64,000 nucleotides of DNA from Treponema succinifaciens DSM 2489 (GCF_000195275.1 NC_015385.1:1194501-1258500), one strand, 5' to 3'; shown: positions 25,326 to 33,367, counted from the stretch's first letter. The notes: generated from the sequence alone by a model not told the origin. Program-made: numbers and translations.

Positions 25326-28300
25326 TTATGAAAGTCCAAGTTCTGCAAAAAGTTTTTTGTAAGTTTCAAACTGCTCTGACTGCGCAAATTCAGCAATCTT
25401 GTCTTCTGGAAGATTTTCCAAAAGCTGATCCATGTATGCAAGCACAGATTTTATTTCTGCTTTCATATCAGCCGGAATTTCATTTGAGCGGTCTTTGATT
25501 TCTGCTGGAGCTTCAGAAGAATTTTCTTGTGAAGTCTGAATTTCTGTTTCAGGTTCTGGAGCGGCTTCCCAATTTGTGAACACATTTTCTACTGGATGCT
25601 CGCTGATTCCTGTTTCAAGATTTTCATCTTCTGTTTCAGTTTCTTCTTCACGAAGTTCTTCAGGCACTTCACTTGTAAGATATTCAATGTTGTCTTCTGT
25701 GAGCGGCTCGTCTTCTATTTCAGTATTCTGAATGTTCAGCGATTCCAAAGTTGGCGAAGGAATATCTTCATCTGTTATGGTTGCTTTTTGGTTTTCTTGC
25801 TGAGCTGATTCTTCTGGTTGGTCTGCATTTTCTGGTTCCGAAACTTCTGATGATGTGTCTAGCTCTGGCTCAGCGATTTCTTCTGGCTCTGATGGCTCTG
25901 AAATTTCAGGCTCGGCGAAATCTTCTGTTGCGGCAGGAACTGTGATTTCTTCTTCCGGCTGTCCTTCTGGAATTTCTTTTTCTTCTGCTTCAACAGGCTC
26001 TTCAATTTCTTCAGTTGGCTCATTTGCTTCTTCTGTTTCAGTGTCGATTGTTTCTGCGTCATGCGAAGTGAATTCTGCTGAATTAAGAATGTTGCTAAGC
26101 TCATCTCCGCTCAACGCAATTGTGTCGTCTTCATCTGTATCATTGAAGAACCCTGTGTCTTCTTTTTCTGCTGCGGAAGGTTGTTTTGGTTCTGTAATTT
26201 CTTCTGCCGGCTGTTCTTCCGCTGGAATTTCTGTTTCTTCTATATTTTGAATTTCAGATGCCTTTTCAGAGGAAACTCCATTTTTCTTGAGCTCTTCAAA
26301 TTCGTCTTTTAATCCGTTTATTTCAGATTTTAAAGAAGCAAGCTCTTCCGCAATTTTATTTAAGATTGCAGAATTGTCAATTTTTTCTTCATTCTGAAAA
26401 TCTTCTGTCTGCATATTTTCCTCCAGTGGCTGCTCATTTTCATTTTGCTGAATTTCAGGGATTTCTTGAGCAGTTTCTTCTATTATATTTGTGTTTGAAT
26501 TGTCTTTATAAGCAAATACGCTGTACGTCTGCTTTTCTTCTTCTGTTTCAGGATTTTCTGCTGAAAGTTCATCTGAAAGGGAAGCGGCCTCTTCTTCAAA
26601 TGTGTCAGGAACTGCTGGTTCGGCTGGAGCTTCGGAAATGTTTTCCAAATCCTCTGGCGTTACAGTTACATCTGTCATGTCATAGTCAGGAGCTTCATCC
26701 AAATAAGAACTTACATCCAAATCATCTTTTTCTGCTTCTTGCTGCGGAATTTCTTCATCTGAATCTGCGATTTCTGGAGCTTCAAAAATATCTGGCTCTG
26801 GAAAATCTTCAACTGAAGTTTCATCTGCAATCTCCTGTTCTTCTGCGACTTCAGGTTCTTCTGCGACCGGCTCTTTTTTTTCTTCGCGCTGAATCAAAGT
26901 TCCGTCTTCATTGTAAGGACCTGTAACACCCGGACCTCCGTCTGTAAAGCCTTCTTCGCCCATAAAATCGTCCAGAGAAATTTCAGTGTCAGATGATTCT
27001 GGGGAAACGTTTTCTTCTTGCGGTTCTTCTAAGGCTTTTTCCGGCTGCTCAATTTCTGGTTCCGGCTCTTGAAAAGTTTCTGTTGCTGGAAAAACATCCG
27101 TGCTTTGTTCTGATGGAATTTCTTCAGCGACATCTGGTTCTTTTGCTTCTTTAGGAGTTTCGTTTGCTGAAAAATCTACAGTCTCTCCGTTTTCGTCTTC
27201 AATATTGTTAAAAATAGAATCAATGTCAAAGTTGTCATCTGGCGAAGAAAGGTCTGTTTCCTGTTCCTTTTGAACTGCTTTTTCTGAATCCTGAGAAATG
27301 TCAACTTGAATGTCGTCATCGTCAGAAGATTCCGCGGCGGATGCTTCTGTTTTTTCAGGCTTAGTTTCATTGTCGTCTTCAATGTCAACATTCATTTCGT
27401 AGTCAACTGGACCTGCAGGCTCTTTTTTCTCTTTTTCATCGCCTAAAACAGGATTCAAGTTTTCTGAATTATCTTCAAATCCAAAGTCCGAAAGGTCAAT
27501 TTCTTCTGAATCAGTTGTTGAAGCCGCCGCAGGGGAAGGTGAAGTTTCTGGTTCTGTTTCCGGAAGTTCTGGCAACTCTGGAGATTCATCAGATAAATTT
27601 TCAAAAAGGGAATCAAAATCTTCTGAGTTATCTTCGGCTTCATTTTCTTTGGATTCTGTCTCGCTTCCATCAAGAACCGGCTCTTCAAAATCTAGGTCAA
27701 TGTCAAGTGGATCTGCTTCTTCAATTTCTGCCTGTTCTTCTTTTTCGCCTTCAAAAGATGCTCCGTCCATAAAAGCGTCAAGGTCAATGTCGCCGTCTCC
27801 AAAGTCTGGTGAGCTTTTTGAATCTCCTCCCATGAATGCGCTTAAATCAACTTCGCCGTCTTGTGTTGGGGTGTCCGAACTGCTGTCCAAAAATGAATCT
27901 AAGTCTATTTCGCCATCTGGAATTTCTGTCGCTGGCTCTGGAACTTTTTCAGTTTCTTCTGTTTTTGTCTCTGCTGGTGTTTCTTCTACAGCAGGAACTT
28001 CTTCTGTTCCAGCTGGCTTTGGTTCTTCTGGAAGGGCGGTTTCAAAATCGTCAAAGCTGTTTAATTTGGAAATTTCATCTGCAATGGCTGCTTCTTCGTT
28101 GTTCGGAAGTTCTATGTCTTCAACAGCTGGAATTTCTTCTTGTTCTATGTCCACGGATTTTTCTAGGTCTTCTCCGATGCTCTGTTCAAGGGGAATTTCT
28201 GGAATTTCTATGTTTTCTAGTGAAAAATCGTCTGGCAGTTCTACAGGTTCCTGCGTTTGTGTTTCGTCTGTTTTTTCAACTGGCGCAGGGCTTTTTATCC

Positions 28301-28349
28301 ATACACCGTATTCATCGAGTTCACTTTTGTTTTCTGGTGTTTCGCTCAT
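25326..28349 (-). CDS. Very acidic, low-complexity 1007-aa protein
   Basis: 1007 aa from the ATG at 28349 with AAGGGG upstream. The protein is dominated by Glu, Asp, Pro and Ser and should be largely disordered. It has no signal peptide or membrane span. A short motif of the form (E/D)-(I/V)-(D/S)-L-x-x-F-(M/L) recurs, e.g. near residues 147, 166, 187, 300 and 475. The N-terminus has the aromatic patch DEYGVWIKSP. A coiled coil lies around residues 680-720 (ILNKIAEELASLKSEINGLKDEFEEL). The C-terminal 45 residues are ordered-looking helix (AEIKSVLAYMDQLLENLPEDKIAEFAQSEQFETYKKLF). No known function; a scaffold with multiple docking motifs is plausible. Confidence 0.8.
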   Translation of the reverse strand: MSETPENKSELDEYGVWIKSPAPVEKTDETQTQEPVELPDDFSLENIEIPEIPLEQSIGEDLEKSVDIEQEEIPAVEDIELPNNEEAAIADEISKLNSFDDFETALPEEPKPAGTEEVPAVEETPAETKTEETEKVPEPATEIPDGEIDLDSFLDSSSDTPTQDGEVDLSAFMGGDSKSSPDFGDGDIDLDAFMDGASFEGEKEEQAEIEEADPLDIDLDFEEPVLDGSETESKENEAEDNSEDFDSLFENLSDESPELPELPETEPETSPSPAAASTTDSEEIDLSDFGFEDNSENLNPVLGDEKEKKEPAGPVDYEMNVDIEDDNETKPEKTEASAAESSDDDDIQVDISQDSEKAVQKEQETDLSSPDDNFDIDSIFNNIEDENGETVDFSANETPKEAKEPDVAEEIPSEQSTDVFPATETFQEPEPEIEQPEKALEEPQEENVSPESSDTEISLDDFMGEEGFTDGGPGVTGPYNEDGTLIQREEKKEPVAEEPEVAEEQEIADETSVEDFPEPDIFEAPEIADSDEEIPQQEAEKDDLDVSSYLDEAPDYDMTDVTVTPEDLENISEAPAEPAVPDTFEEEAASLSDELSAENPETEEEKQTYSVFAYKDNSNTNIIEETAQEIPEIQQNENEQPLEENMQTEDFQNEEKIDNSAILNKIAEELASLKSEINGLKDEFEELKKNGVSSEKASEIQNIEETEIPAEEQPAEEITEPKQPSAAEKEDTGFFNDTDEDDTIALSGDELSNILNSAEFTSHDAETIDTETEEANEPTEEIEEPVEAEEKEIPEGQPEEEITVPAATEDFAEPEISEPSEPEEIAEPELDTSSEVSEPENADQPEESAQQENQKATITDEDIPSPTLESLNIQNTEIEDEPLTEDNIEYLTSEVPEELREEETETEDENLETGISEHPVENVFTNWEAAPEPETEIQTSQENSSEAPAEIKDRSNEIPADMKAEIKSVLAYMDQLLENLPEDKIAEFAQSEQFETYKKLFAELGLS

Positions 28350-28395
28350 GTAGAATCCCCTTTTAAAAATTGCATTTAAAAAAATTCTTATTAAA

Positions 28396-28403
28396 TTATC
28401 GGC
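28396..28403 (-). promoter_or_regulatory. Sigma28-like -10 box upstream of the acidic-protein gene
   Basis: The minus strand reads GCCGATAA, identical to the flagellar sigma28 -10 consensus, about 46 nt before the ATG, in the short divergent intergenic gap. The matching -35 region is weak (only the TTT end). One or two chance matches of this 8-mer are expected in a window of this size and composition, and one does occur inside a gene near 3480. Confidence 0.3.
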
Positions 28404-28517
28404 TTTATTATTATAAATCAGCACTCATATTTTACTATATATTGAAAAAAAATTCCACAGAAAAAAATTATATGTGCTGTTCAGTTTTGCGTTAAAACTG
28501 CCGAAATTCAATTCATA

Positions 28518-29009
28518 ATGGAAAGATTCAGAATGCTTTCGGCATTTTTCATAGGTACTTTTTTTTATACCGTCATGGCTTTTATAGGCGGAAGCGACGG
28601 AATTTGGGCTATGAAACAGCTTCAGGAGCAGAAACAACTTTTGAGCGCGCATACGGCTGCAATTGAAAAAACTTACGATGAGCTTTCCCTTGAGCAGATT
28701 GCGCTTCAAAAAGACCTTGATGTTATTGCCTCTTACGCAAAAAAACTGGGATATGTCTCTGAGAATGAAAAGCTTGTAAAAATTTCAGGGCTTGCTTCCC
28801 GGGAAACTCATATTTTTGATCCTGGAACTTTTGTCCGCCACCATGAAGTAAAATATATTCCAGAATGGCTTTGCAAATCATCTGCGTTGACTATAATGGT
28901 TCTGGCTTATTTTGTTTTGTTTTTAGCTGACTTGCAGAAAGGCTTCATTCATTTTTCTTCAAGAAAAAAATTCTCAAGCGGCGGGATTGCGGTTTATGAT
29001 ATGCAATAA
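28518..29009 (+). CDS. Septum formation initiator (FtsB/DivIC-like) membrane protein
   Basis: 163 aa. A membrane span near the N-terminus (about 8-25), then a coiled coil (LQEQKQLLSAHTAAIEKTYDELSLEQIALQKDL) and the FtsB/DivIC-type motif ASYAKKLGYVSENEKLVKI. Unusually, a second hydrophobic span (about 118-140) and a basic tail follow, so the protein is longer than typical FtsB. It probably belongs to the divisome as an FtsL/FtsB-type protein. It overlaps the next gene by 14 bp. Confidence 0.7.
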   Translation: MERFRMLSAFFIGTFFYTVMAFIGGSDGIWAMKQLQEQKQLLSAHTAAIEKTYDELSLEQIALQKDLDVIASYAKKLGYVSENEKLVKISGLASRETHIFDPGTFVRHHEVKYIPEWLCKSSALTIMVLAYFVLFLADLQKGFIHFSSRKKFSSGGIAVYDMQ

Positions 29010-29577
29010 AAATGAAGAGTCTGCGCGTATTGCGGCGGATTTTTTGAAGTGCGGAAAAATTTGTGTTCTTCCAACGGACACGGTTTACGGATTCAGCGGA
29101 ATTGCTGAAAATTCATTGCAGGCAAAATTCGGCACAGACGCAAAAATAAGAAAAATAAAGGGCAGGGAAGAAAAAAAGCCTTTTATTCAGCTTGTTTCTT
29201 CTCCAGATGAAATATCAAAATATTCTGACTTTAAAATTCCAGAACAGCTTGCTCAAAAATGGCCCGGGGCTTTGACCGTTATAGTTCCGCTGAAATTTCC
29301 TTTTTCTGAAAAAAATGCAACAGTTGCATTCCGTTGTCCGGGAGACTTGTGGCTTAGAAATGTAATTGCAGAATGTGGATTTCCTATTTACAGCACAAGT
29401 GTGAACCGGAGCGGCAGTCCTGTGTTGGATTCAGTCTGCAAAATTGAAAAAGAATTTTCAAATGAAGTTGACTTGATTGTTGATGACGGCGACAAAAAAG
29501 GTTCTTTGCCTTCTACGATTGTGCTTTTGAAAAATGACGGTTGGAAAGTTTTAAGGCAGGGAAGTGTTATCGTTTAG
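28996..29577 (+). CDS. L-threonylcarbamoyladenylate synthase (TsaC/Sua5 family)
   Basis: 193 aa; makes threonylcarbamoyl-AMP for the t6A37 modification of ANN-decoding tRNAs. YrdC-domain motifs: CVLPTDTVYGFSG, KIRKIKGREEKKPFIQLVSS, WPGALTVIVPL, VAFRCPGDLWLRNVI and STSVNRSGSPVLDS. It has the short TsaC type of length, without the Sua5 extension. The start is the ATG at 28996 inside the previous gene; a TTG at 28987 is possible. It converges with and overlaps the next gene by 11 bp. Confidence 0.9.
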   Translation: MICNKNEESARIAADFLKCGKICVLPTDTVYGFSGIAENSLQAKFGTDAKIRKIKGREEKKPFIQLVSSPDEISKYSDFKIPEQLAQKWPGALTVIVPLKFPFSEKNATVAFRCPGDLWLRNVIAECGFPIYSTSVNRSGSPVLDSVCKIEKEFSNEVDLIVDDGDKKGSLPSTIVLLKNDGWKVLRQGSVIV

Positions 29578-30406
29578 TCCAGCTGACTTCAATTTCTCCC
29601 TGCGAAATTCCTTCCGGGGAATTTTTGTTTTCTACAAGGGTTGTCTTTTTCCCAGAAAGCGTGTTGCCTGAAAGTGTCATGTTCCATTCAACCGGAGCTG
29701 CGGTTGCTGCGTTTTTCAATGCTTCTTGCCGCGGAATTTCTGGGAAAAAGGAAGCGTTTGGCTTTCCATTTTGCCTTATTTTTATAGAATTTCCCTGAAC
29801 TGTAATTGAAATATTCATGCTTGCGCCGTTTTTAAAGATAACAAATCCGCGTCCGCCTCTTAAAATCAAAATCTTTTCAATTAGCGGCTCGCCTGTCCAG
29901 GTTCCAGCGATTGCTTCTATTGAATTTTCATTTGCATAGGAAGTCTGTTGCTCTCTGTTTTCCTGATTCTGCGTTTCCTGCGATGAAGGAAGCTGAATGT
30001 TCCCCGAAAGATTCTTCAGAAGATTTTCCAGCGAAGGCTTTGCGTCAAGAAGAATTTTATAGTATGTATCGTATTTCTTTGTTGAGCTTACATTTTGCTT
30101 GCCGTCAGCTTTTATTGCATTCAGTGTGCATAGCCAGCCGCCGTCCGTGTCTTCCTGGATTTCCGCGTAAAATGAAATATTGCGGGTTTCTGCGCTTGGA
30201 TTGTAGTTTTCGTTTCTTCTGTCATTCACGGAATATCCGTCTACAGCTTGAAACTGTGCGAAAAAAAGATCCGTTGTCATTTTTATCATGTTGGAATCTT
30301 TTGAAGATGATACGGTCGCAAAAAAGTCCACGGTTTCTGCAGACAATGCAAAAACTGCTAAAAAGAGTATTATTGTTTTTAATGCAGGATTTTTTTTGCT
30401 CTGCAA
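29567..30406 (-). CDS. Exported hypothetical protein
   Basis: 279 aa from the TTG at 30406, 6 nt after GGGAG. The N-terminal signal peptide (PALKTIILFLAVFALSA-ET) has a type I-like cleavage site and no lipobox Cys. The middle contains a Gln/Glu/Asn-rich linker (about 140-160). The C-terminal part (165-279) is beta-rich: GTWTGEPLIEKILILRGGRGFVIFKNGASMNISITVQGNSIKIRQNG, reminiscent of small lipocalin/META-like barrels, but I cannot assign a family. It lies 12 bp downstream of smpB, so probably shares its transcript. Confidence 0.65.
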   Translation of the reverse strand: MQSKKNPALKTIILFLAVFALSAETVDFFATVSSSKDSNMIKMTTDLFFAQFQAVDGYSVNDRRNENYNPSAETRNISFYAEIQEDTDGGWLCTLNAIKADGKQNVSSTKKYDTYYKILLDAKPSLENLLKNLSGNIQLPSSQETQNQENREQQTSYANENSIEAIAGTWTGEPLIEKILILRGGRGFVIFKNGASMNISITVQGNSIKIRQNGKPNASFFPEIPRQEALKNAATAAPVEWNMTLSGNTLSGKKTTLVENKNSPEGISQGEIEVSWTKR

Positions 30407-30418
30407 TTATTTCTCCCT

Positions 30419-30883
30419 TTATCCGTCCAGCCTGTTTCTGAATTCTCTTGCAATGTCGCGCTTTACATCTCTGTCTTTTATTGCGGCCCTCTTGTCAAAT
30501 TCTTTTTTTCCTTTGCAAAGTCCGAGATTTATTTTTACAAGCCCCTTTTTTAGGTAAACTTCAAGCGGAACAAGAGTGAATCCTTTTTCTTCTGTTTTTC
30601 TCTGAAGTCTTTTGATTTCGTCTTTGTGAAGAAGTAATTTTTTCTTTCTGTCTGGCTCATGGTTGAACACCGAAGAAAATGAATACTCCGAAATATGAAA
30701 GTTCTGAAGCCAAACTTCTCCGTTTTCTATAAAAGCAAAGCTGTCGCCAAATGAAATGTTTCCGGCTTTTATGGATTTTACTTCTGAGCCTTCAAGCGCG
30801 ATTCCGCATTCAATAGAGTCAGTTACAATGTAGTTGAAATGTGCCTTTCTGTTTTGTGCGACAGTTTTCCGTGCTTCTTCCAT
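30419..30883 (-). CDS. smpB: SsrA-binding protein SmpB
   Basis: 154 aa; binds tmRNA and brings it to stalled ribosomes for trans-translation. Family motifs: NRKAHFNYIVTDSIECGIALEGSEVKSIKAG, then FHISEYSFSSVFNHEPDRKKKLLLHKDEIKRL, and the basic tail KKEFDKRAAIKDRDVKRDIAREF. The partner tmRNA gene lies at 43553-43917 in this window. Its ATG is preceded by a promoter but no ribosome binding site. Confidence 0.96.
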   Translation of the reverse strand: MEEARKTVAQNRKAHFNYIVTDSIECGIALEGSEVKSIKAGNISFGDSFAFIENGEVWLQNFHISEYSFSSVFNHEPDRKKKLLLHKDEIKRLQRKTEEKGFTLVPLEVYLKKGLVKINLGLCKGKKEFDKRAAIKDRDVKRDIAREFRNRLDG

Positions 30884-30892
30884 ATCTATAGT

Positions 30893-30921
30893 ATAGTATA
30901 TTTTTTTTCAAATAGTTTCAA
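30893..30921 (-). promoter_or_regulatory. Promoter of smpB, leaderless geometry
   Basis: TTGAAA, 17 bp, TACTAT on the minus strand, with 9 nt to the ATG at 30883. No Shine-Dalgarno sequence is present. Confidence 0.6.
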
Positions 30922-30947
30922 CAATAGTTTTTTTTGAAACAGAGCAA

Positions 30948-31154
30948 ACGCATTATAAATAATTTAAGTAAGGTTTGCGCGAAGGAACTGTTCCTGAGGC
31001 AAAACCACTCTGATTGTTGCGACCGCATGAGAGCTCAATTCTATAGTCACTTTGCAACAATCAGCATGTAGCGCATTATTGCGCGATTTTGAACCAGAAA
31101 ACCGTGACTGGAAGCCAGTTTTATGCTGAATACATTTATAATGCGTTTGCCCTG
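30948..31154. repeat. Repeat family A, long copy (MITE-like element)
   Basis: Perfect 17-bp terminal inverted repeats GCAAACGCATTATAAAT (the left one begins at 30944; the right one is 31134-31150). The element holds an inner inverted repeat CTGATTGTTGC (31010-31020) and GCAACAATCAG (31054-31064). The outer 85 bp match the short copy at 8322-8415 in opposite orientation. No open reading frame for a transposase. It accounts for most of the gap between smpB and the signal peptidase gene. Confidence 0.85.
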
Positions 31155-31173
31155 CTGCTTAAAACTATGTTGC

Positions 31174-31202
31174 TTGATAATAAAGTTCTTTTTTGCTATT
31201 GT
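31174..31202 (+). promoter_or_regulatory. Promoter of the signal peptidase-like gene, leaderless geometry
   Basis: TTGATA, 17 bp, TATTGT, then 6 nt to the ATG at 31209. It starts 19 bp after the end of repeat A. No ribosome binding site is seen. Confidence 0.55.
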
Positions 31203-31208
31203 TTGTGC

Positions 31209-31904
31209 ATGAAACAGAATGTCGGAGATTATTCATTTGAATATAAGAAAAAGCAGCAGGTCAAGTTCATGCACGCTGTTGTCTTTATGGTTTCAGTCTT
31301 TGTTTTTATTTCAGTTTTTTTGAACTGCATTTTATTTTCAGTTTTTATAAATTCATCATCAATGGAAACTGATGTATCCAAGGGCGGAATTGTCTTTGTA
31401 TGTCCGTTTTTGCGAAGCCCTTCACGTGGGCAGGTTGTGTATCTTTCGCGCATGGACGGTGAAAAACTTTCGGCTGGGCAGAAATCCTTAAATGCCGCGG
31501 TTAAATTTTTTACATTGCAAAAGTATTCTCCGTTTGGAAGAAATTCGCGTATGACTGGAAAAGACACTGTAAGGCGTGTTTTGGCTCTTCCGGGAGATTC
31601 ATACTACATGAAAGACTTTGTGCTTTATGTTAAGCCTGCAGGACAATCGCATTATCTTACTGAATTTGAACTTGCTTCAAAGCCTTATAATATAAGCATT
31701 TATTCTGTTCCTGTTGAGTGGGATGGAATGGGCTGCTCGGGCCAGATGGAAGAAGCTACCTTGGGAAAAAACGAGTATTTTGTGCTTGCCGACAACCGCA
31801 TAGAAGGCTTGGATTCCCGCGTATACGGAAAAATTCCTTCGTCAAGGATAAAAGGACGCGTAATCTGGCAGTGCTTTCCGTTTGGAAAAATGCGGCTCTA
31901 CTGA
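31209..31904 (+). CDS. Signal peptidase I-like protein lacking the catalytic lysine
   Basis: 231 aa, one membrane span (about 21-47). S26 family boxes are recognisable: the nucleophile box NSSSMETDV (Ser51), RGQVVYLS, the box VRRVLALPGD (121-130) and the C-terminal ADNRIEGLDSRVYGKIPSSRIKGR. In active enzymes the third box reads (I/V)KR..GLPGD, and its Lys is the general base; here that position is Arg122 (codon AGG). The nucleophile box also lacks the usual Pro. It may be inactive, altered or a divergent paralogue; a second, canonical signal peptidase would be expected elsewhere. The start is the ATG at 31209 because the promoter fits it; the longer frame from 31089 lies inside repeat A. Confidence 0.8.
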   Translation: MKQNVGDYSFEYKKKQQVKFMHAVVFMVSVFVFISVFLNCILFSVFINSSSMETDVSKGGIVFVCPFLRSPSRGQVVYLSRMDGEKLSAGQKSLNAAVKFFTLQKYSPFGRNSRMTGKDTVRRVLALPGDSYYMKDFVLYVKPAGQSHYLTEFELASKPYNISIYSVPVEWDGMGCSGQMEEATLGKNEYFVLADNRIEGLDSRVYGKIPSSRIKGRVIWQCFPFGKMRLY

Positions 31905-31910
31905 TTTTTA

Positions 31911-33083
31911 ATGAACAGCGCGGCTTTATATGTCCATATTCCGTTCTGCTTAAAGAAATGCAGTTACTGCGACTTTTTCAGTGTGGAAAATTCCGGACGC
32001 ATAGACAACTTGTACCTTGAATGCTTGAAAAATGAAGCCGTTTTTTATGCGGAAAAATACAAAATCGACTTTTGGCGCACAATTTATATTGGAGGCGGCA
32101 CTCCAAGCCTTTTGTCTGCCAGCCAGATTGAAAAACTTGCAATTTACTTAAAAAATTCCTGCCTGTGTAAAAATATTACGCCTTTGGAATTTACAATCGA
32201 AATGAACCCAGAGTCAGTTTCAAAAGAAAAACTTGATTCCGCCTGGAAAAACGGCATTACGCGCCTTTCGCTTGGAATTCAGTCGTTAAATGAAAATGCG
32301 TTGAGAGCTGTTGAGCGTCATTGCAACGTGGAAACTGCAATTTCAGCTTTGGAAACTGTAAAATCCTGCTGGAAGGGCGAGCTTAGCCTTGATGCGATTG
32401 CGGGGCTTCCTTGCCAGTCTGAAAAAGAATTTCTTTTGTCGCTTGAAAAAATCATTTCATACAATCCGGGGCATATTTCGCTTTATACGCTTACAGTTGA
32501 AGAAAAAACTCCGCTTGCAAGGAATATTTCTTCTGGAAAAATAAATTTTGATTTTGACGAGGCTGATTCCCAGTGGCTTTCCGGACGTGATTTGCTTTTA
32601 AAAAACGGTTTTTTTCAGTATGAAGTTTCAAACTTTTGTCAAAATGGAAAAAAAAGCATTCACAACAGTTCTTACTGGGCGCAAAAAGATTATGTTGGCA
32701 TTGGGTGTTCTGCCTGCGGAACTTTTTATGGAAACAAGAGCTTTCGCTGGACAAATACGGAAAACATTTTGGAGTACGAAAATTTCTGGAGCAAGCCGTT
32801 TCCTCTTGAATCTGAAATTCCAAGAAGCATAGAAGAATTCAGCCTTGAAACGCGGGAATTTGAGTTCTTGATGATGGGACTCAGGACTTTTGAAGGCTTG
32901 AATTCAGCCCGATATAGAAAAAATTTCCGTTTCGTTGAGCCGTGGAATGGCGACTTGGAAAAACGCCTTGAGCCTGTAAGAGAATTCGGCGTTAAAACTA
33001 CGGAAAACCCGGACGGCTCTAAAAATTTTTCACTTACAGAAGATGCAATCTTGTTTTTGAATAAAATTCTGCTTGAGCTTTAG
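31911..33083 (+). CDS. hemW: HemW-type radical SAM protein (HemN-like)
   Basis: 390 aa. Radical SAM motif CLKKCSYCDF (Cys13, 17, 20) near the N-terminus, IYIGGGTPSLL, EMNPESV, RLSLGIQSLNENALRAVERHCN and the HemW-type YEVSNFC. The HemN-specific fourth Cys of the cluster motif is absent, so this is HemW, a heme-binding chaperone-like protein, rather than coproporphyrinogen dehydrogenase. It begins 6 bp after the signal peptidase-like gene, in the same operon. Confidence 0.88.
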   Translation: MNSAALYVHIPFCLKKCSYCDFFSVENSGRIDNLYLECLKNEAVFYAEKYKIDFWRTIYIGGGTPSLLSASQIEKLAIYLKNSCLCKNITPLEFTIEMNPESVSKEKLDSAWKNGITRLSLGIQSLNENALRAVERHCNVETAISALETVKSCWKGELSLDAIAGLPCQSEKEFLLSLEKIISYNPGHISLYTLTVEEKTPLARNISSGKINFDFDEADSQWLSGRDLLLKNGFFQYEVSNFCQNGKKSIHNSSYWAQKDYVGIGCSACGTFYGNKSFRWTNTENILEYENFWSKPFPLESEIPRSIEEFSLETREFEFLMMGLRTFEGLNSARYRKNFRFVEPWNGDLEKRLEPVREFGVKTTENPDGSKNFSLTEDAILFLNKILLEL

Positions 33084-33102
33084 CAATAATTGATATTTTC
33101 TC

Positions 33103-33131
33103 TTGACTTAAAATATGAAATTCCGCATAAT
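33103..33131 (+). promoter_or_regulatory. Promoter of the small basic-protein gene
   Basis: TTGACT (33103-33108), 17 bp, CATAAT (33126-33131). The leader of about 25 nt contains AAGGAG (33150-33155), 7 nt before the GTG start. Confidence 0.6.
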
Positions 33132-33162
33132 AAGAGAACTTATTATAGTAAGGAGTTCTACT

Positions 33163-33252
33163 GTGCCTTGTGGAAAGAAAAGAAAGCGCGCAAAGATAGC
33201 GACACATAAGCGTAAGAAGAAGCTTAGAAGAAATCGCCATAAGAGTAAGTAA
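33163..33252 (+). CDS. 29-aa basic protein, AURKAIP1/COX24 type (ribosome-associated)
   Basis: Starts with GTG after a clear AAGGAG. The product opens MPCGKKRKRAKIATHKRKK and ends RRNRHKSK: over half of its residues are Lys, Arg or His. It matches the KxxTHKRKKxxRxNRHK pattern of the AURKAIP1/COX24 C-terminal family, which includes mitochondrial mS38 and mycobacterial bS22-like peptides that sit in the small subunit near the decoding centre (recalled). It has its own promoter and terminator. The most likely role is a small ribosomal subunit protein. Confidence 0.85.
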   Translation: MPCGKKRKRAKIATHKRKKKLRRNRHKSK

Positions 33253-33312
33253 GATAGCTTTGTAATTTTTTGCAAGGTTATTGGATTATTTCAAAAGGCC
33301 TTTTTTCATGAA

Positions 33313-33348
33313 GACCGCGGTTATTTTTATTTGACTGCGGTCTTTTTT
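33313..33348 (+). terminator. Intrinsic terminator after the 29-aa gene
   Basis: Stem GACCGC / GCGGTC (33313-33342), with an AT-rich loop, followed by TTTTTT. It lies just before the dxs ribosome binding site (GGAG at 33357), so dxs must be expressed by readthrough or from an undetected promoter. Confidence 0.6.
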
Positions 33349-33367
33349 GTGTTTTTGGAGCTTTAAC

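Noticed and set aside
27649-28366. Long Ser- and Leu-rich open frames on the plus strand opposite the acidic protein
   Set aside because: They are antisense shadows of a GAA/TCT-rich gene; no start signals, and composition mirrors the Glu/Ser codons of the real gene.
31089-31208. N-terminal extension of the signal peptidase-like gene
   Set aside because: The extension is encoded inside repeat A and upstream of the promoter; the ATG at 31209 fits the family length and membrane span.
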